Shown here: positions 13,687-23,600 of the stretch, piece by piece
Layout: the number at the start of each line of letters is the position of its first letter
Numbering within the stretch: position 1 is the first letter of the stretch
Assembly: GCA_037446575.1 (NCBI GenBank)
Contig: JBBIII010000036.1
Span: forward strand, 1-24,312
Length of the DNA: 24,312 bases
Source of the DNA: JBBIII01 sp037446575
GTDB taxonomy: Bacteria > Bacteroidota > Ignavibacteria > UBA10030
Direction of reading: 5' to 3'
The notes under the pieces: model-generated
Told to the model about the DNA's origin: nothing
Databases searched by the model: none
The model's input: the letters and a program-made list of their open reading frames with translations, nothing else
Position numbers and translations under genes: made by a program

Positions 13687-15288
13687 ATGCAGATACAACC
13701 TGGGGAAGGAAAAAATGCTGTTGCTTTATTTGTAGATGGGCTTGAATTAAAATTTGTTAGATTATCTGAAAAAAGGGGCGTTGTAACATTAAGAGATTTT
13801 AAAACGGTTGCATTGGTTCGAAAGTTTGAGGAAAAGCAAGCGCATTTACCGGGAGCAGAAGAATCTTCATTTGGTGATTTATCTTCGACAGAGACATTTT
13901 CAGCGCCTCCGATAGAGACGACGGGAGAAGAAGCTATGACGAATGCTTCCGTATTATTGGGGCTCTTAAACGATGTGGGATCGCCAAGAAAATATACTTT
14001 ATCTTATGCTATTTCAGAACCTGCTGTAACATATCAAGAATTCGAAGGCGATTTTGGTTTAAAGGGAGAAAAACTTAAAAAGAAAATTTCCCAAGAATTA
14101 GCAATGATGCGCGCTACTACACCATCTATAGACGCTATTGATGTGATTTCATCAGCTTCAGGTGGCATCCTATCTATTATACGTGAAGATGGAATGCATA
14201 TATATGAATTGATGACAGAAATTAAATCGTTTATGGGGGGGCGAGTTCCAAATCTGAAATTAATTGATAGCGCAGATACAGTTTTGATGGAGATGGTGCG
14301 AACTCAATATCAACCTCAAGAAGAAGAAATTTCTGTTATTGTATATGTGGGGCACGATTTTAGCCGATTGATTTTTATGCAAGGCACAGAGTATTTGCAT
14401 TTTGCCCCTATAATAAGCGAAGGTTATGAATCGCCCAATATTGAAAATACTATTTACAGCCGTATTCTACTTGAACAGGATAATATTGCACTTACACGTA
14501 TTGATCGGATATTACTTTCAGGTGAAAGTCATAAGGTGAACCTGCTAGAATCTTTAGCTCCGCAATTTTCGAGTGCAGTTGTAGAGTATATTAAAGCACC
14601 AGACTTGGACTTAGGTGAATTTGAATCATCTATTGGAGATGCGGTATCGGAATATGTTATTCCACTAATGACTGCTTGGCGAGTTCTACAGCCAAAACTG
14701 CCTGGTTTTTATGATATTAATTTGATACCTCACTACGTATTAGAAGGACAAAAAGCTTTAGCGTTAGCTTGGCACGGTTTTTTAGTTGCAGGGATTTTAT
14801 CTTTAACTATTCCATTTTTTATTTTATCAATCTCAAATAGATATGGTGAAATAAGAAGAATAAAAGCAGAGTTATCACAAAAAGAGATGAAATTACATGA
14901 ATTAGATGTTTTTCGCCAACGAAGAAATATTTTAACGAACGATATAAATCGTTATAGTAATGCAACCAGTATTTATGATTCGATTGCACCGGGGGCAGAT
15001 AGGTGGAGCCGTATTTTACATTATTTAGCTAATAGCGTTGAAGATTTGAATTCTTTATGGATTTATAACTTGAGACCTGATGATAAAAATCCGAGAAGTA
15101 TTCTACTTTCAGGCAGAGCCATATATAGGGCACGTATTCCGAGAATTGCAAGCATATTCGAATCTGCAACTTTAAAAGAAGTACGCACTATCGCAATTCG
15201 AAAAAAAATTTTATACGAATTTGATATCGTTATTGAACGAGTAGATAAATACGACATTCCAGAACCAGTATATTCTGGGACAAGATAA
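13687..15288 (+). CDS. PilM-PilN fusion protein (GspL-like inner-membrane assembly protein)
   Basis: The 533-residue protein starts with A-L-F-V-D-G-L-E-L-K-F-V-R-L, the opening strand pair of the actin-like PilM fold. It carries a Ser/Thr/Glu-rich insertion (about 55-85) and a long cytoplasmic domain to about 340. At D-I-N-L-I-P (343-348) it shows the sequence with which PilN proteins begin, followed by one transmembrane helix (about 357-382), a coiled coil (385-425) and the PilN-type periplasmic domain (W-S-R-I-L-H-Y-L-A near 440, closing strands to 520). In most type IVa pilus operons PilM and PilN are separate; in type II secretion GspL plays both parts. The actin-like domain is diverged, so ATP binding is uncertain. 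The next gene supplies PilO. Confidence 0.8.
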   Translation: MQIQPGEGKNAVALFVDGLELKFVRLSEKRGVVTLRDFKTVALVRKFEEKQAHLPGAEESSFGDLSSTETFSAPPIETTGEEAMTNASVLLGLLNDVGSPRKYTLSYAISEPAVTYQEFEGDFGLKGEKLKKKISQELAMMRATTPSIDAIDVISSASGGILSIIREDGMHIYELMTEIKSFMGGRVPNLKLIDSADTVLMEMVRTQYQPQEEEISVIVYVGHDFSRLIFMQGTEYLHFAPIISEGYESPNIENTIYSRILLEQDNIALTRIDRILLSGESHKVNLLESLAPQFSSAVVEYIKAPDLDLGEFESSIGDAVSEYVIPLMTAWRVLQPKLPGFYDINLIPHYVLEGQKALALAWHGFLVAGILSLTIPFFILSISNRYGEIRRIKAELSQKEMKLHELDVFRQRRNILTNDINRYSNATSIYDSIAPGADRWSRILHYLANSVEDLNSLWIYNLRPDDKNPRSILLSGRAIYRARIPRIASIFESATLKEVRTIAIRKKILYEFDIVIERVDKYDIPEPVYSGTR

Positions 15289-15302
15289 AAGGATAAAAGA
15301 AC

Positions 15303-16190
15303 ATGACGTATAAAATTAGAAATACAATTGTTCTTGCTGTGCTTTGGGCTGCATTTTCTTTAGTATGCGGTTTTTGGTGGGGTTTTTGGCAACCACGGCA
15401 AATCACAAAGATAAATAAGGAAATCAAGATAATTAATAAAGAATTGGAAGACTTGCCTGGTTTAACCGAGGAAGTCCAACGGTTAACAGTTCAATTCCAA
15501 GATATCAAACGCCGGTATGATTCAAGGAGTAAGGAAATACCACAGTTCGATATTTCATCGCAAACTTACGAATATATGAGTCGAGGTATAGACGAAGCTG
15601 GTTTTTTAAAATTCGATATGAAATTTATTGGAACTAGCGAATTGCCAAGTTGGGGATACAATGCCTACAAACTTGAAAGAGGAGAGGCGCAATTTGATAA
15701 TCTTTTCAAGTTTATATATTTCTTAGAAAATGGCCGAAGATTATATAAAATTTCGACTTTAAAATTAGAGCATGTCGAAACATTAGATCCTGAGACTAGA
15801 GAAGAAGTAAGATGGATTGCTTTCGATATGGAAATCCATGCATATTTCGTGAAGGACGTGCCGGAACTTGCGACTTCGTTAGCGGCAAAATCGTTAACAT
15901 TAATTCCATCTCCATCGGACCCATTAAAAAGTATAATAACTCAAGTATTAGCGACAGAAACACCACCCGGAGAAATTAACGCCGATCTATTAGATGTTAA
16001 AGCTGTATTACCGGGCAAAGCATTTGTATTAGCCAACAATTCTCTAATTGTACTTCACTTGGGAGATAAAGTATGGAGGGGAAGCGTAGTGAAAATTGAT
16101 CCGGCAAGCAGTTCAATAGATTTTGTTTTAGACGAGGGGGGAGTAGTAAGAAGACTTACAAAGAAAATTATTTTTGAAAAACAACGATAA
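15303..16190 (+). CDS. PilO-like protein with a PilP-like C-terminal domain
   Basis: The 295-residue protein has an N-terminal membrane helix (about 9-30), a coiled coil (35-72) and a ferredoxin-like periplasmic domain with L-E-R-G-E-A-Q-F-D-N-L-F-K-F-I-Y-F-L-E (124-142), the standard PilO plan. A proline-rich linker (200-225) leads to a small beta domain (D-L-L-D-V-K-A-V-L-P-G near 228-238, L-H-L-G-D-K-V-W-R-G 251-260) that resembles PilP/GspC HR domains contacting the secretin. Together with the previous gene it would form the inner-membrane alignment complex. AAAGGAT at 15288-15294 serves ATG 15303, 14 bases after the upstream stop, so the two are one operon. The PilP part is inferred from pattern, not certain. 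Confidence 0.75.
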   Translation: MTYKIRNTIVLAVLWAAFSLVCGFWWGFWQPRQITKINKEIKIINKELEDLPGLTEEVQRLTVQFQDIKRRYDSRSKEIPQFDISSQTYEYMSRGIDEAGFLKFDMKFIGTSELPSWGYNAYKLERGEAQFDNLFKFIYFLENGRRLYKISTLKLEHVETLDPETREEVRWIAFDMEIHAYFVKDVPELATSLAAKSLTLIPSPSDPLKSIITQVLATETPPGEINADLLDVKAVLPGKAFVLANNSLIVLHLGDKVWRGSVVKIDPASSSIDFVLDEGGVVRRLTKKIIFEKQR

Positions 16191-16200
16191 TGAGGTAACT

Positions 16201-17502
16201 ATGAGAATGCGAATTGCATTATCAATTCTTTTCCTTTTAGCAACAATAATTTGCCAATCTTGGGCACAAACTGAAAAAACTATACGCCGAGCCGCACAAG
16301 GCAAATCTGGCGTAAGCCCGGAAGAATTGGTTTCCTATGCGGCAGATGTCCCTTACTCAAAAGCGATTCAATCACTTAGCGAATTGAGTAAAAAGTTAGA
16401 TGGACGGATTGTTATTGACCGCTCTCCATTACGAACAAAAGATAAGCCAATTGGAATTAATATAGAATCGATGTTTTGGAAAGATGCTTTAGAGTTGATT
16501 TTACGTAGCAATCAACTTTGGTACAATGATTATCCTGAATATATTGAGATTATTTCTTTTGAGGATATAGGAAAACAATTGGAAGAACAGCAGGAAAAAG
16601 AAAGATTAGAGAGAGATGGGATAAAAGCTCCTGTCTCAGGAGATCAATTAAGAGTTGCTGAAGCAGTTGTCGATTCGGGAGAAATTTACAGCCGATTGCG
16701 CGAGGTTACTATATCAAGCGTCTTTTTCGACATAAATAGAACGCTACTTGCAGAAAGTGGCATCAGTTTTTCTTTCCTTCGAGGACAAGGATTGAATTTA
16801 CAAATCCAATTTTCTGGAGCAGAAAAAGTATCAAATAAAGTGTTCGGAGTTGAGGTTCATCCAAGAGGGTCACAAATGGTGGCTAATATAGATGCAGTAT
16901 TAAATATGTTCGAAAGTGAACAATTAGGCGAGGTTATTGCACGGCCGCAGGTTACTGTTCGTTCAGGAGCAAGCTCTAGATTTCAGATAGGTCAGGATTT
17001 TTCAGTTTTTGAAAGAGACTTTTCCGGTAATTTAGTGCAAAAATTTTATCCAACAGGGACAATTTTGACGGTTCGACCTAAAATTTATAAAGTGGGCGAG
17101 TTAGATTTTATTGATGTACAATTCAACATTGAAAAGAGCACTTTCGAAGCGACACCGGTAACAACAGTAATTAATAAAACAAATGCTTCTGGCTCATTAT
17201 TATTATTAAACGGCGAGGAAGGTTATGTCGGCGGAATGTACTCGAACGAAGAACTTACTGTAAGAGAAGGAATTCCCTTCTTAAAAGATTTGCCTTGGTG
17301 GGTATTTGGATTACGTTATCTATTCGGATATGACTCTAAAAAAATTGTAAAGCGCGAGCTAATTGTTTTAATAAAAGCCGAAATACTTTCAACGGTTGAA
17401 GAAAGGGGGGCTCGTCCGACTGTCATTAAAAATTTGCTAAAGGATAAAGGGCGAGAAATGGACAAGGATATGCAGAATAGAATAGGTAAGAAATTGAAAT
17501 AA
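16201..17502 (+). CDS. Short secretin (PilQ/GspD family)
   Basis: The start is ATG 16201, with GAGG at 16192-16195 and a signal peptide (cleavage likely after S-W-A, residue 22). An in-frame TTG at 16174 would overlap the upstream gene and put charged residues before the signal, so it is rejected. The 433-residue precursor has an STN/N0-like domain (about 45-120), a charged helix (125-145) and a secretin domain (about 165-397) with Q-L-G-E-V-I-A-R-P-Q, G-T-I-L-T-V-R-P and the signature P-F-L-K-D-L-P near 359-365, then R-E-L-I-V-L-I-K-A. Typical PilQ and GspD are 550-750 residues with several N-domains, so this is a reduced outer-membrane channel. A basic C-terminal tail follows. It would let the pilus or cargo exit. 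Confidence 0.88.
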   Translation: MRMRIALSILFLLATIICQSWAQTEKTIRRAAQGKSGVSPEELVSYAADVPYSKAIQSLSELSKKLDGRIVIDRSPLRTKDKPIGINIESMFWKDALELILRSNQLWYNDYPEYIEIISFEDIGKQLEEQQEKERLERDGIKAPVSGDQLRVAEAVVDSGEIYSRLREVTISSVFFDINRTLLAESGISFSFLRGQGLNLQIQFSGAEKVSNKVFGVEVHPRGSQMVANIDAVLNMFESEQLGEVIARPQVTVRSGASSRFQIGQDFSVFERDFSGNLVQKFYPTGTILTVRPKIYKVGELDFIDVQFNIEKSTFEATPVTTVINKTNASGSLLLLNGEEGYVGGMYSNEELTVREGIPFLKDLPWWVFGLRYLFGYDSKKIVKRELIVLIKAEILSTVEERGARPTVIKNLLKDKGREMDKDMQNRIGKKLK

Positions 17503-17518
17503 ATTCGACTGCTATACG

Positions 17519-17542
17519 AAAAATTGAAAGTGACCAATTTTT
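17519..17542 (+). terminator. Possible weak terminator after the secretin gene
   Basis: AAAAATTG (17519-17526) and CAATTTTT (17535-17542) pair across an eight-base loop, and the descending arm ends in five Ts. The stem is almost all A-T, so its strength is doubtful, but it lies 17 bases after the secretin stop and just before an independent promoter. Confidence 0.4.
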
Positions 17543-17581
17543 AAGTTAAATCTAAAAATTTATAAATAGTGCTATGATTAA

Positions 17582-17611
17582 TTGACACGACAGGTAGGTT
17601 TGTGTTATATT
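17582..17611 (+). promoter_or_regulatory. Strong sigma70-like promoter with extended -10 for the giant lipoprotein gene
   Basis: Perfect TTGACA (17582-17587) is followed after 18 bases by TATATT (17606-17611) with TGT directly upstream (17603-17605), an extended -10. Transcription would begin near 17618, giving a leader of about 67 bases. A seven-codon frame (ATG 17620) in the leader has no visible ribosome binding site. Confidence 0.75.
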
Positions 17612-17684
17612 TTATCACAATGAATGAAAATATTTATTATTAAATTGTTTGAAAAAAACAGGAGTGTTTCCTGAGGAGTAAGTT

Positions 17685-20600
17685 ATGAATTTCCGAATCA
17701 CACTATTAACGGGAGCTATAATATTACTATTGTTAAATTCGGGATGTAAAGAGAGTCCAGTTGAACCAGCGCCTACAGTGCCCGCTTCAACATTAACCGG
17801 AAGGGTTTTACAAGCAGAAACCAACAACCATGTTGTTGGCGCGATCGTGAGTGATATTGGACCACGATCTTTAGTTGATACAACAAACAACCAAGGCCAG
17901 TTTTCGTTATCATATGGTGTTTTAAGCAGTGCCTATACGGCTCAATTGCGGGTAACAGCTTTGGGTTATTTTACAAGAGATACTAATCTTACGGTTTCAG
18001 TTGGACGCGACACTTCTGTAACTATTAGATTAGCCATTCAAGACTCGGCAAGGATTTCAACCGGTATATCAGGGCCAGCGGCGAGTATTGTGTTAACAAA
18101 ACAAACTTATAAAACTATTGCGTTACGCGGTACAGGATTGAATGAATCGAGCAAATTAACATTTAAAGTCGTGGATTCTATTGGTAATTCTGTAGTCGGA
18201 GTAAATAGGAGTTTAGTTAGTTTTAGATTAAGTGGTGGACCTAACGCTGGCGAATTTTTAAGTCCTTCATCTGCCTGGACTGATGCGGCGGGTGAAGCTT
18301 CTACAACTGTAACAAGCGGAACTAATCCGGGTGTTTTGCAAGTCATTGCTTCTGCACGCAATGATTCTGTAAAAGCGAGTCCGGTTTTTCTAACAGCAGG
18401 CGGTGGTTTTCCTGATAGCGCTAATGTATCAATTGCCGCGTCGAAAGTAAATATTGCAGGTCGTATTTATGCTAATCTTAAAACCAACATCTCGTTATTT
18501 GTTGGTGATAGATTTGGAAATCCTGTTGCGGACGGGACCTCAGTTGTATTTATGTCGAATGGAGGTATAATTCTACCTTCCGCAACTACAAAAGATGGCG
18601 TGGCTACTGTTGAGTTGAAAAGCGGCGGTGGCTCACCTCCGCCAGGCGGCAGGGTTACTGTTACGGCTCAAACTACAGGCGACAAATCATATCGGCTTTC
18701 TGATAGTTTAATAGTTAGAACCATGCAAATTGTTTTTTCAGGTCCTGCTCAGCCTCCTGTAGCTGATACAATTGGTTTCACCATTCCGGATGGCGGGAGT
18801 TTCTATTTCAACGTAACTGTAACTGATGATTATGGTAATCCGTTAGTTGAAGGTTCAACAATAACTGTATCAGTAAAAGCATCTGGTGCATTACAAGGGG
18901 ATTTGGAGCTTACAAATAATGTTCAGACATTAAAAGATAGAATAAATACAGGTCGAACATTCAGAGTTGGCGTTCATGATAAAGGAGCTGTAAAAGAGGC
19001 GGGTTTGGTAACTTTCGGTATTGAAGTAAAAAGTGAAAATGGGGATTATTCAAATAGTAGATGGTTCACAGCTTATGTGAGTGGAGCAGGCGCACAAACA
19101 GGCGCTTTCAATATTCCAGCAAAAATTGAACTTTTAGATTCAACTGTTAAATCTTTATACCTTGCCGAATCAAATCTCTTGTTGGAAACAACAAAAACAA
19201 TCTTTTTTATCGTAAAAGATGCTTTTGATAATCCGATAAATCCATCGAGAAGAGCTGTTGTTAATTTCTCTTTCTTAAATCAACCAGCCGGTACAACGCT
19301 TGATAGGGTTGTAGATTCGACAAATTCACTTGGAATAGTCTCAGTGAGAATTTCTTCAGGTAATACTTTTGGAACGGCACGAGTTGTAGCTCAGACTTTA
19401 GGCGAAACAGGAATTGTGCAAGGTTATTCAGCGCCAATTTTAATTGCACGCGGATTACCAGATTCGAATAAAATCTTCTTTGAGCTTAGCAAAAAGAATA
19501 TGTTCAATAAATATGGTTCGGCTGTTGGCACAATAAGCATTAATATGATAGATAAGGATGGTTTTGCGGCAGTTCCACAGGATTTGGTCGCTACAACAAC
19601 GGGCGGCTATGTAACTGCGCCTCCAACAACAGTAAATGGTAAAACGACAATTTCATTGTTTGGAAGTTCAAATGAACCGAGCGATCCCACGCCGGGTTTA
19701 GGAAATGTGAATCTTACAGTTCCAGTTACAGGCGGCGTTAATGTGATTAAGAGGCAACCATTTATGTTCTCTTATGTGCCAATTATTTATTTTACAAATA
19801 CAACAATTGTTGATACTAATGCAAATAGATTAAGAGATTCGCTCGCAGATGGCGGAACAGCAACGATAAATTATTCTGTTAGAGATAAGAACGGAAATCC
19901 AATTTCGAGCGGCAATACAATAAAAATTACAGCTTCAGGCACTGCTGGGAGTGAAGTTGAACTTAGCGGTGATATTGATGTAAAGACAATTGACACACAA
20001 AATCCTGCCGATGCAAATTATGTGTTCAATATAAAAAATAGGCCAAGCGGAATTCAGGGCGCGTTTAGAATTACAATTACTGTTACAGGCGAATCTGGAA
20101 CAGCGGTAAGAACTTTAGATGGTTATTTACTGCCAACAATTTCAGCGCAACGTATTGTGCTTGCAACAGAACCGACAAGAATACTAAGCGTTAAAGGGAC
20201 AGGAACTAATGAAACTTCCACAATCACATTCCAAGTAACTGACTTGGCTAATCGGCCTATTGATGGCACTAATCCTGTCTATGTCGATTTGGCTGTTTTA
20301 AATGCTTTAGGAGGCGCAACAATTAATCCAGTCCGAATACAAACCGATGGAACTGGAAAAGTCACTGCTACATTGTTTTCAGGTACACGTTATGGAACTG
20401 TTCGCGTTGTAGCATCTTTTGTTAGCGGAACAAACACAATTTCTGCGCCGCAAGAAATCTTTACGATAACCGGTCCGCATTCTGATAATTTCACTTTGCT
20501 TTTATCTAAAAATAATATGCCCGGTATCGGAAACGCTAACCCCGAAGTTGGTAAGGCAACGGTTACAGTTGCAGATTCATTAGGCGGTTCGCTTCCATTA

Positions 20601-23600
20601 GGAACGAGAGTGAACTTCAGAACTCTTAGCGGCGGCGCTGTTGCAACTCCTGCTTTAACTAACGTAAATGGAATAGCGACTACAAGCATCAAAGGCGGAT
20701 TTATTCCTAACGATCCAGTGCGCGGTTTGGGCTACGGAACTTTGCAGGCATGGATGATAGGCGATTATGGAGACACTCTTAAACGCAATGTTCCTTTCTT
20801 GTTGTCTGGTGTGCCTACAACAATATTCTTTACACAAGATGGGACAAATCCGTACGTGCCATTAAACACGCCGATTGCGGATGGCGGTTCTGCAACAGTT
20901 CAATTCAAAATACGTGATGTTAACTGGCGGCCGGTTACAGATGATTATACGATATCAGTTACAATAGATGGTGATAGCGCAGCTATTGAAGTGAGAAATA
21001 TCACTGCAATACGTGATATAATCAATATGGCTGATACAACACAAATATGCTCATTCCAGTTGGTAGATAAAATAAGAGGTGGCGGTCCAAGCGGACCAAT
21101 ATCTGTAACTATAACAGTCGCGAATAAAGACCTCGGTTCGTATTCAACAATAATTACTGGAACATTAGCTCCAGCTCCAGGGGTAATTTCTACAAGGGTA
21201 GCTAATTTAAAATTTGTTGCAAGCAACCCAGCTCCAGTATATGTACAAAGCACAGGCTTACCTGGGGTAACAACGCTGACATTCGCTTTAATTGATTCTA
21301 ATAATGCTCCTGTAACTTATGAAAAAGCAGATACTATTCAGTTTTCTATTCTCAATGGAACTGGTCGGGAATGGTTATCAATCAACGAAAAATTAAGCGA
21401 TGCAAACGGACAGGTATCAACTGTATTCCATACAGGAGTAAAATCTGGAACATATACAATTCAAGCGCGAGTCAAGAATTTACCGACGGTTATTGCAAAT
21501 ACAGATATAACCGTGCTCGGCGGATTCCCTGCTCAAAGCAAGTTCACTTTAAGTTGGAATGTTAATCCCCCTGATACATTGTTAAATCTTCCGGGACTTG
21601 TAAATAGCGGAGAATTAGCAGGCGTAAATATTCTTGCATTAGATCAATATAGTAATCCTGCTAAATCATCTGTAATTCAATTTGATGAAACTACGGCTGG
21701 CTCGCTCGTGTCTGTTACAACTGATGCAACTGGTCGTGCGACAGCAAAATTATCAGGCGGAAGGCCATATCCAGTCGGAGGATTCGGTTACGTTAAAGCC
21801 AGCACATTCGATGGAACGACATTTATTAGAGATAGCTTGCGCGTTCTATTCACTGGCGCGCCTATTGTCAGAACAAGCGTGGATACGGTCAGACTTGCTG
21901 ACGGCGAACGTAATTTTGCAATCTCCTATTTTGTACAAGATATTAATAACCGAGCAATGTCTGGAGGAACGTATAAAGTATCGGTTGATGGACCTGCATC
22001 GCCTTCTATTTCTTTAGAAGGAAATTTAGACATTACACAAAATAGTAATAATATCAACCCGACTACTTATCATTTCTTGGTGCACGATAATAATAGCTCG
22101 CCTTCTTTGAGCGGATGGTTTAAAATTTATATAACCGTTAATTCTCCTAATGGAAATACAATAAGAGAGATTTATGGATATCTGAATAGTCCAGTTCCCG
22201 CAGAACCTACTTTGCCTGCCAAAATTGTGAATGCACAAGGAAGTCCAAGTATTTCAACAATGTATGTGAAGAGTGCAAGTTTAAATACATCTTCAACTGT
22301 AACATTCCAGCTTAAGGATTCTTCAGATTTACCGATTGATAGAGCAAGAGTAACAACAGTGAATTTTGCTGTTGTTGGTCCGGGTGGAGATGAATATCTC
22401 TCAAGAACCTCAGGCCAAACTGGCGAGAATGGATTAGTTACTGTTGTTGTGAACTCTGGTAGTAAACCCGGCGTAATTACAGTTACAGCAAATGCGACTG
22501 TTTCTGGGTTGCCATTGCAGACTTGTGCAGTTGAATTGAATGTAAAAGGTGCGCCTGATTCCAATCGCTCACAAATGTGGCTTACAAAAACTAATTATCC
22601 CGGTCTTGTTCCCGGCTCTGGTGTTTTAGGAAATATAAATGTTAAGTTAGCCGATGAATATGGTAATGCACCGTTCCCAAGCACAGTAAGGTTTACTTCC
22701 ACAACTGCTATGTTCGGAGAGGATAATCCTGCAGTTACAAATGCTTCCGGTGAAGCGAGCGTATTGTTTTCAGGTGGAGGAAAATCACCGGTAGATGGTA
22801 TTGATACTTTAAGAATGACAACGAGAGGTAGTAATGGTAACTTCACATTACTAATGCCGGTTCTGTTTTCTGGGACGCCTATTATTACTCTTTTAAATGT
22901 GCCGAATGATACTGTTAGAGTTGCAGATGGCGGTTCTTTTGAAATATTCTATAGAGTAGCAGATATAAACGGCAATCCAATTACAACTGATAACTCTATA
23001 AAAGTTACAATCTCAGGTTCTCCAACATCTGACATTGCCGTTGAAAATGCCGAACCAAAAATTCTTGATACACAGGATAGAAATTTAGGCACATCTTTTA
23101 AAGTAAAATTTATAGATAAGGTTAGCGGAATTCTCGGTAAATATGGTGAATTCGGAATTACTATAAGTATTGTTGGTAAAAACGCACCAAGCGGTATATC
23201 AAGAACCTTTTTAGGAATTCTTCAAAGACCAAATGATGTTGGTGGTGGTTTATCCGAATATGAAAAACCTTCTCACGCTGTAATCAAAAGCGTAACACCT
23301 GATAATCTTGCTGTAAACTCCGCAAGTGTTAAAGATAACGTAAGTTCGACTATTATAATCGAAGTTAGAGATAAACTTGATCGTCCTATTGATGCAAAGA
23401 ATAGCGTTAGAGCAAACTATAGTTTAAGTTTCTTCCCTAATTCCAATATAGGTGGCGGCATATTGCCTACTGTATCACCGCCAACTGATACGTCAAATGC
23501 CGAAGGTCAACTAAGATGCATCGTTGTTAGCGGCACACAAGCTGGGGTTGCTCAATTGAATGTTGAAATTATAACAAAGGATAGTGTTAGAATTTCACTG

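Noticed and set aside
16174..16200. TTG start giving a 9-residue longer secretin
   Set aside because: It would overlap the PilO-like gene and place acidic residues before the signal peptide; ATG 16201 has GAGG at proper spacing.
17620..17643. Seven-codon leader peptide before the giant gene
   Set aside because: No ribosome binding site and no run of regulatory codons; expected by chance.
21371..22017. Plus-strand frames of 64 and 111 codons inside the giant gene
   Set aside because: They are out of frame with the continuous 2209-codon frame, lack ribosome binding sites and show no recognisable motifs.
22172..22846. Two long minus-strand frames in the giant gene
   Set aside because: The plus frame is open throughout with repeat-class motifs; the minus frames are shadows of its Thr/Val-rich codons.
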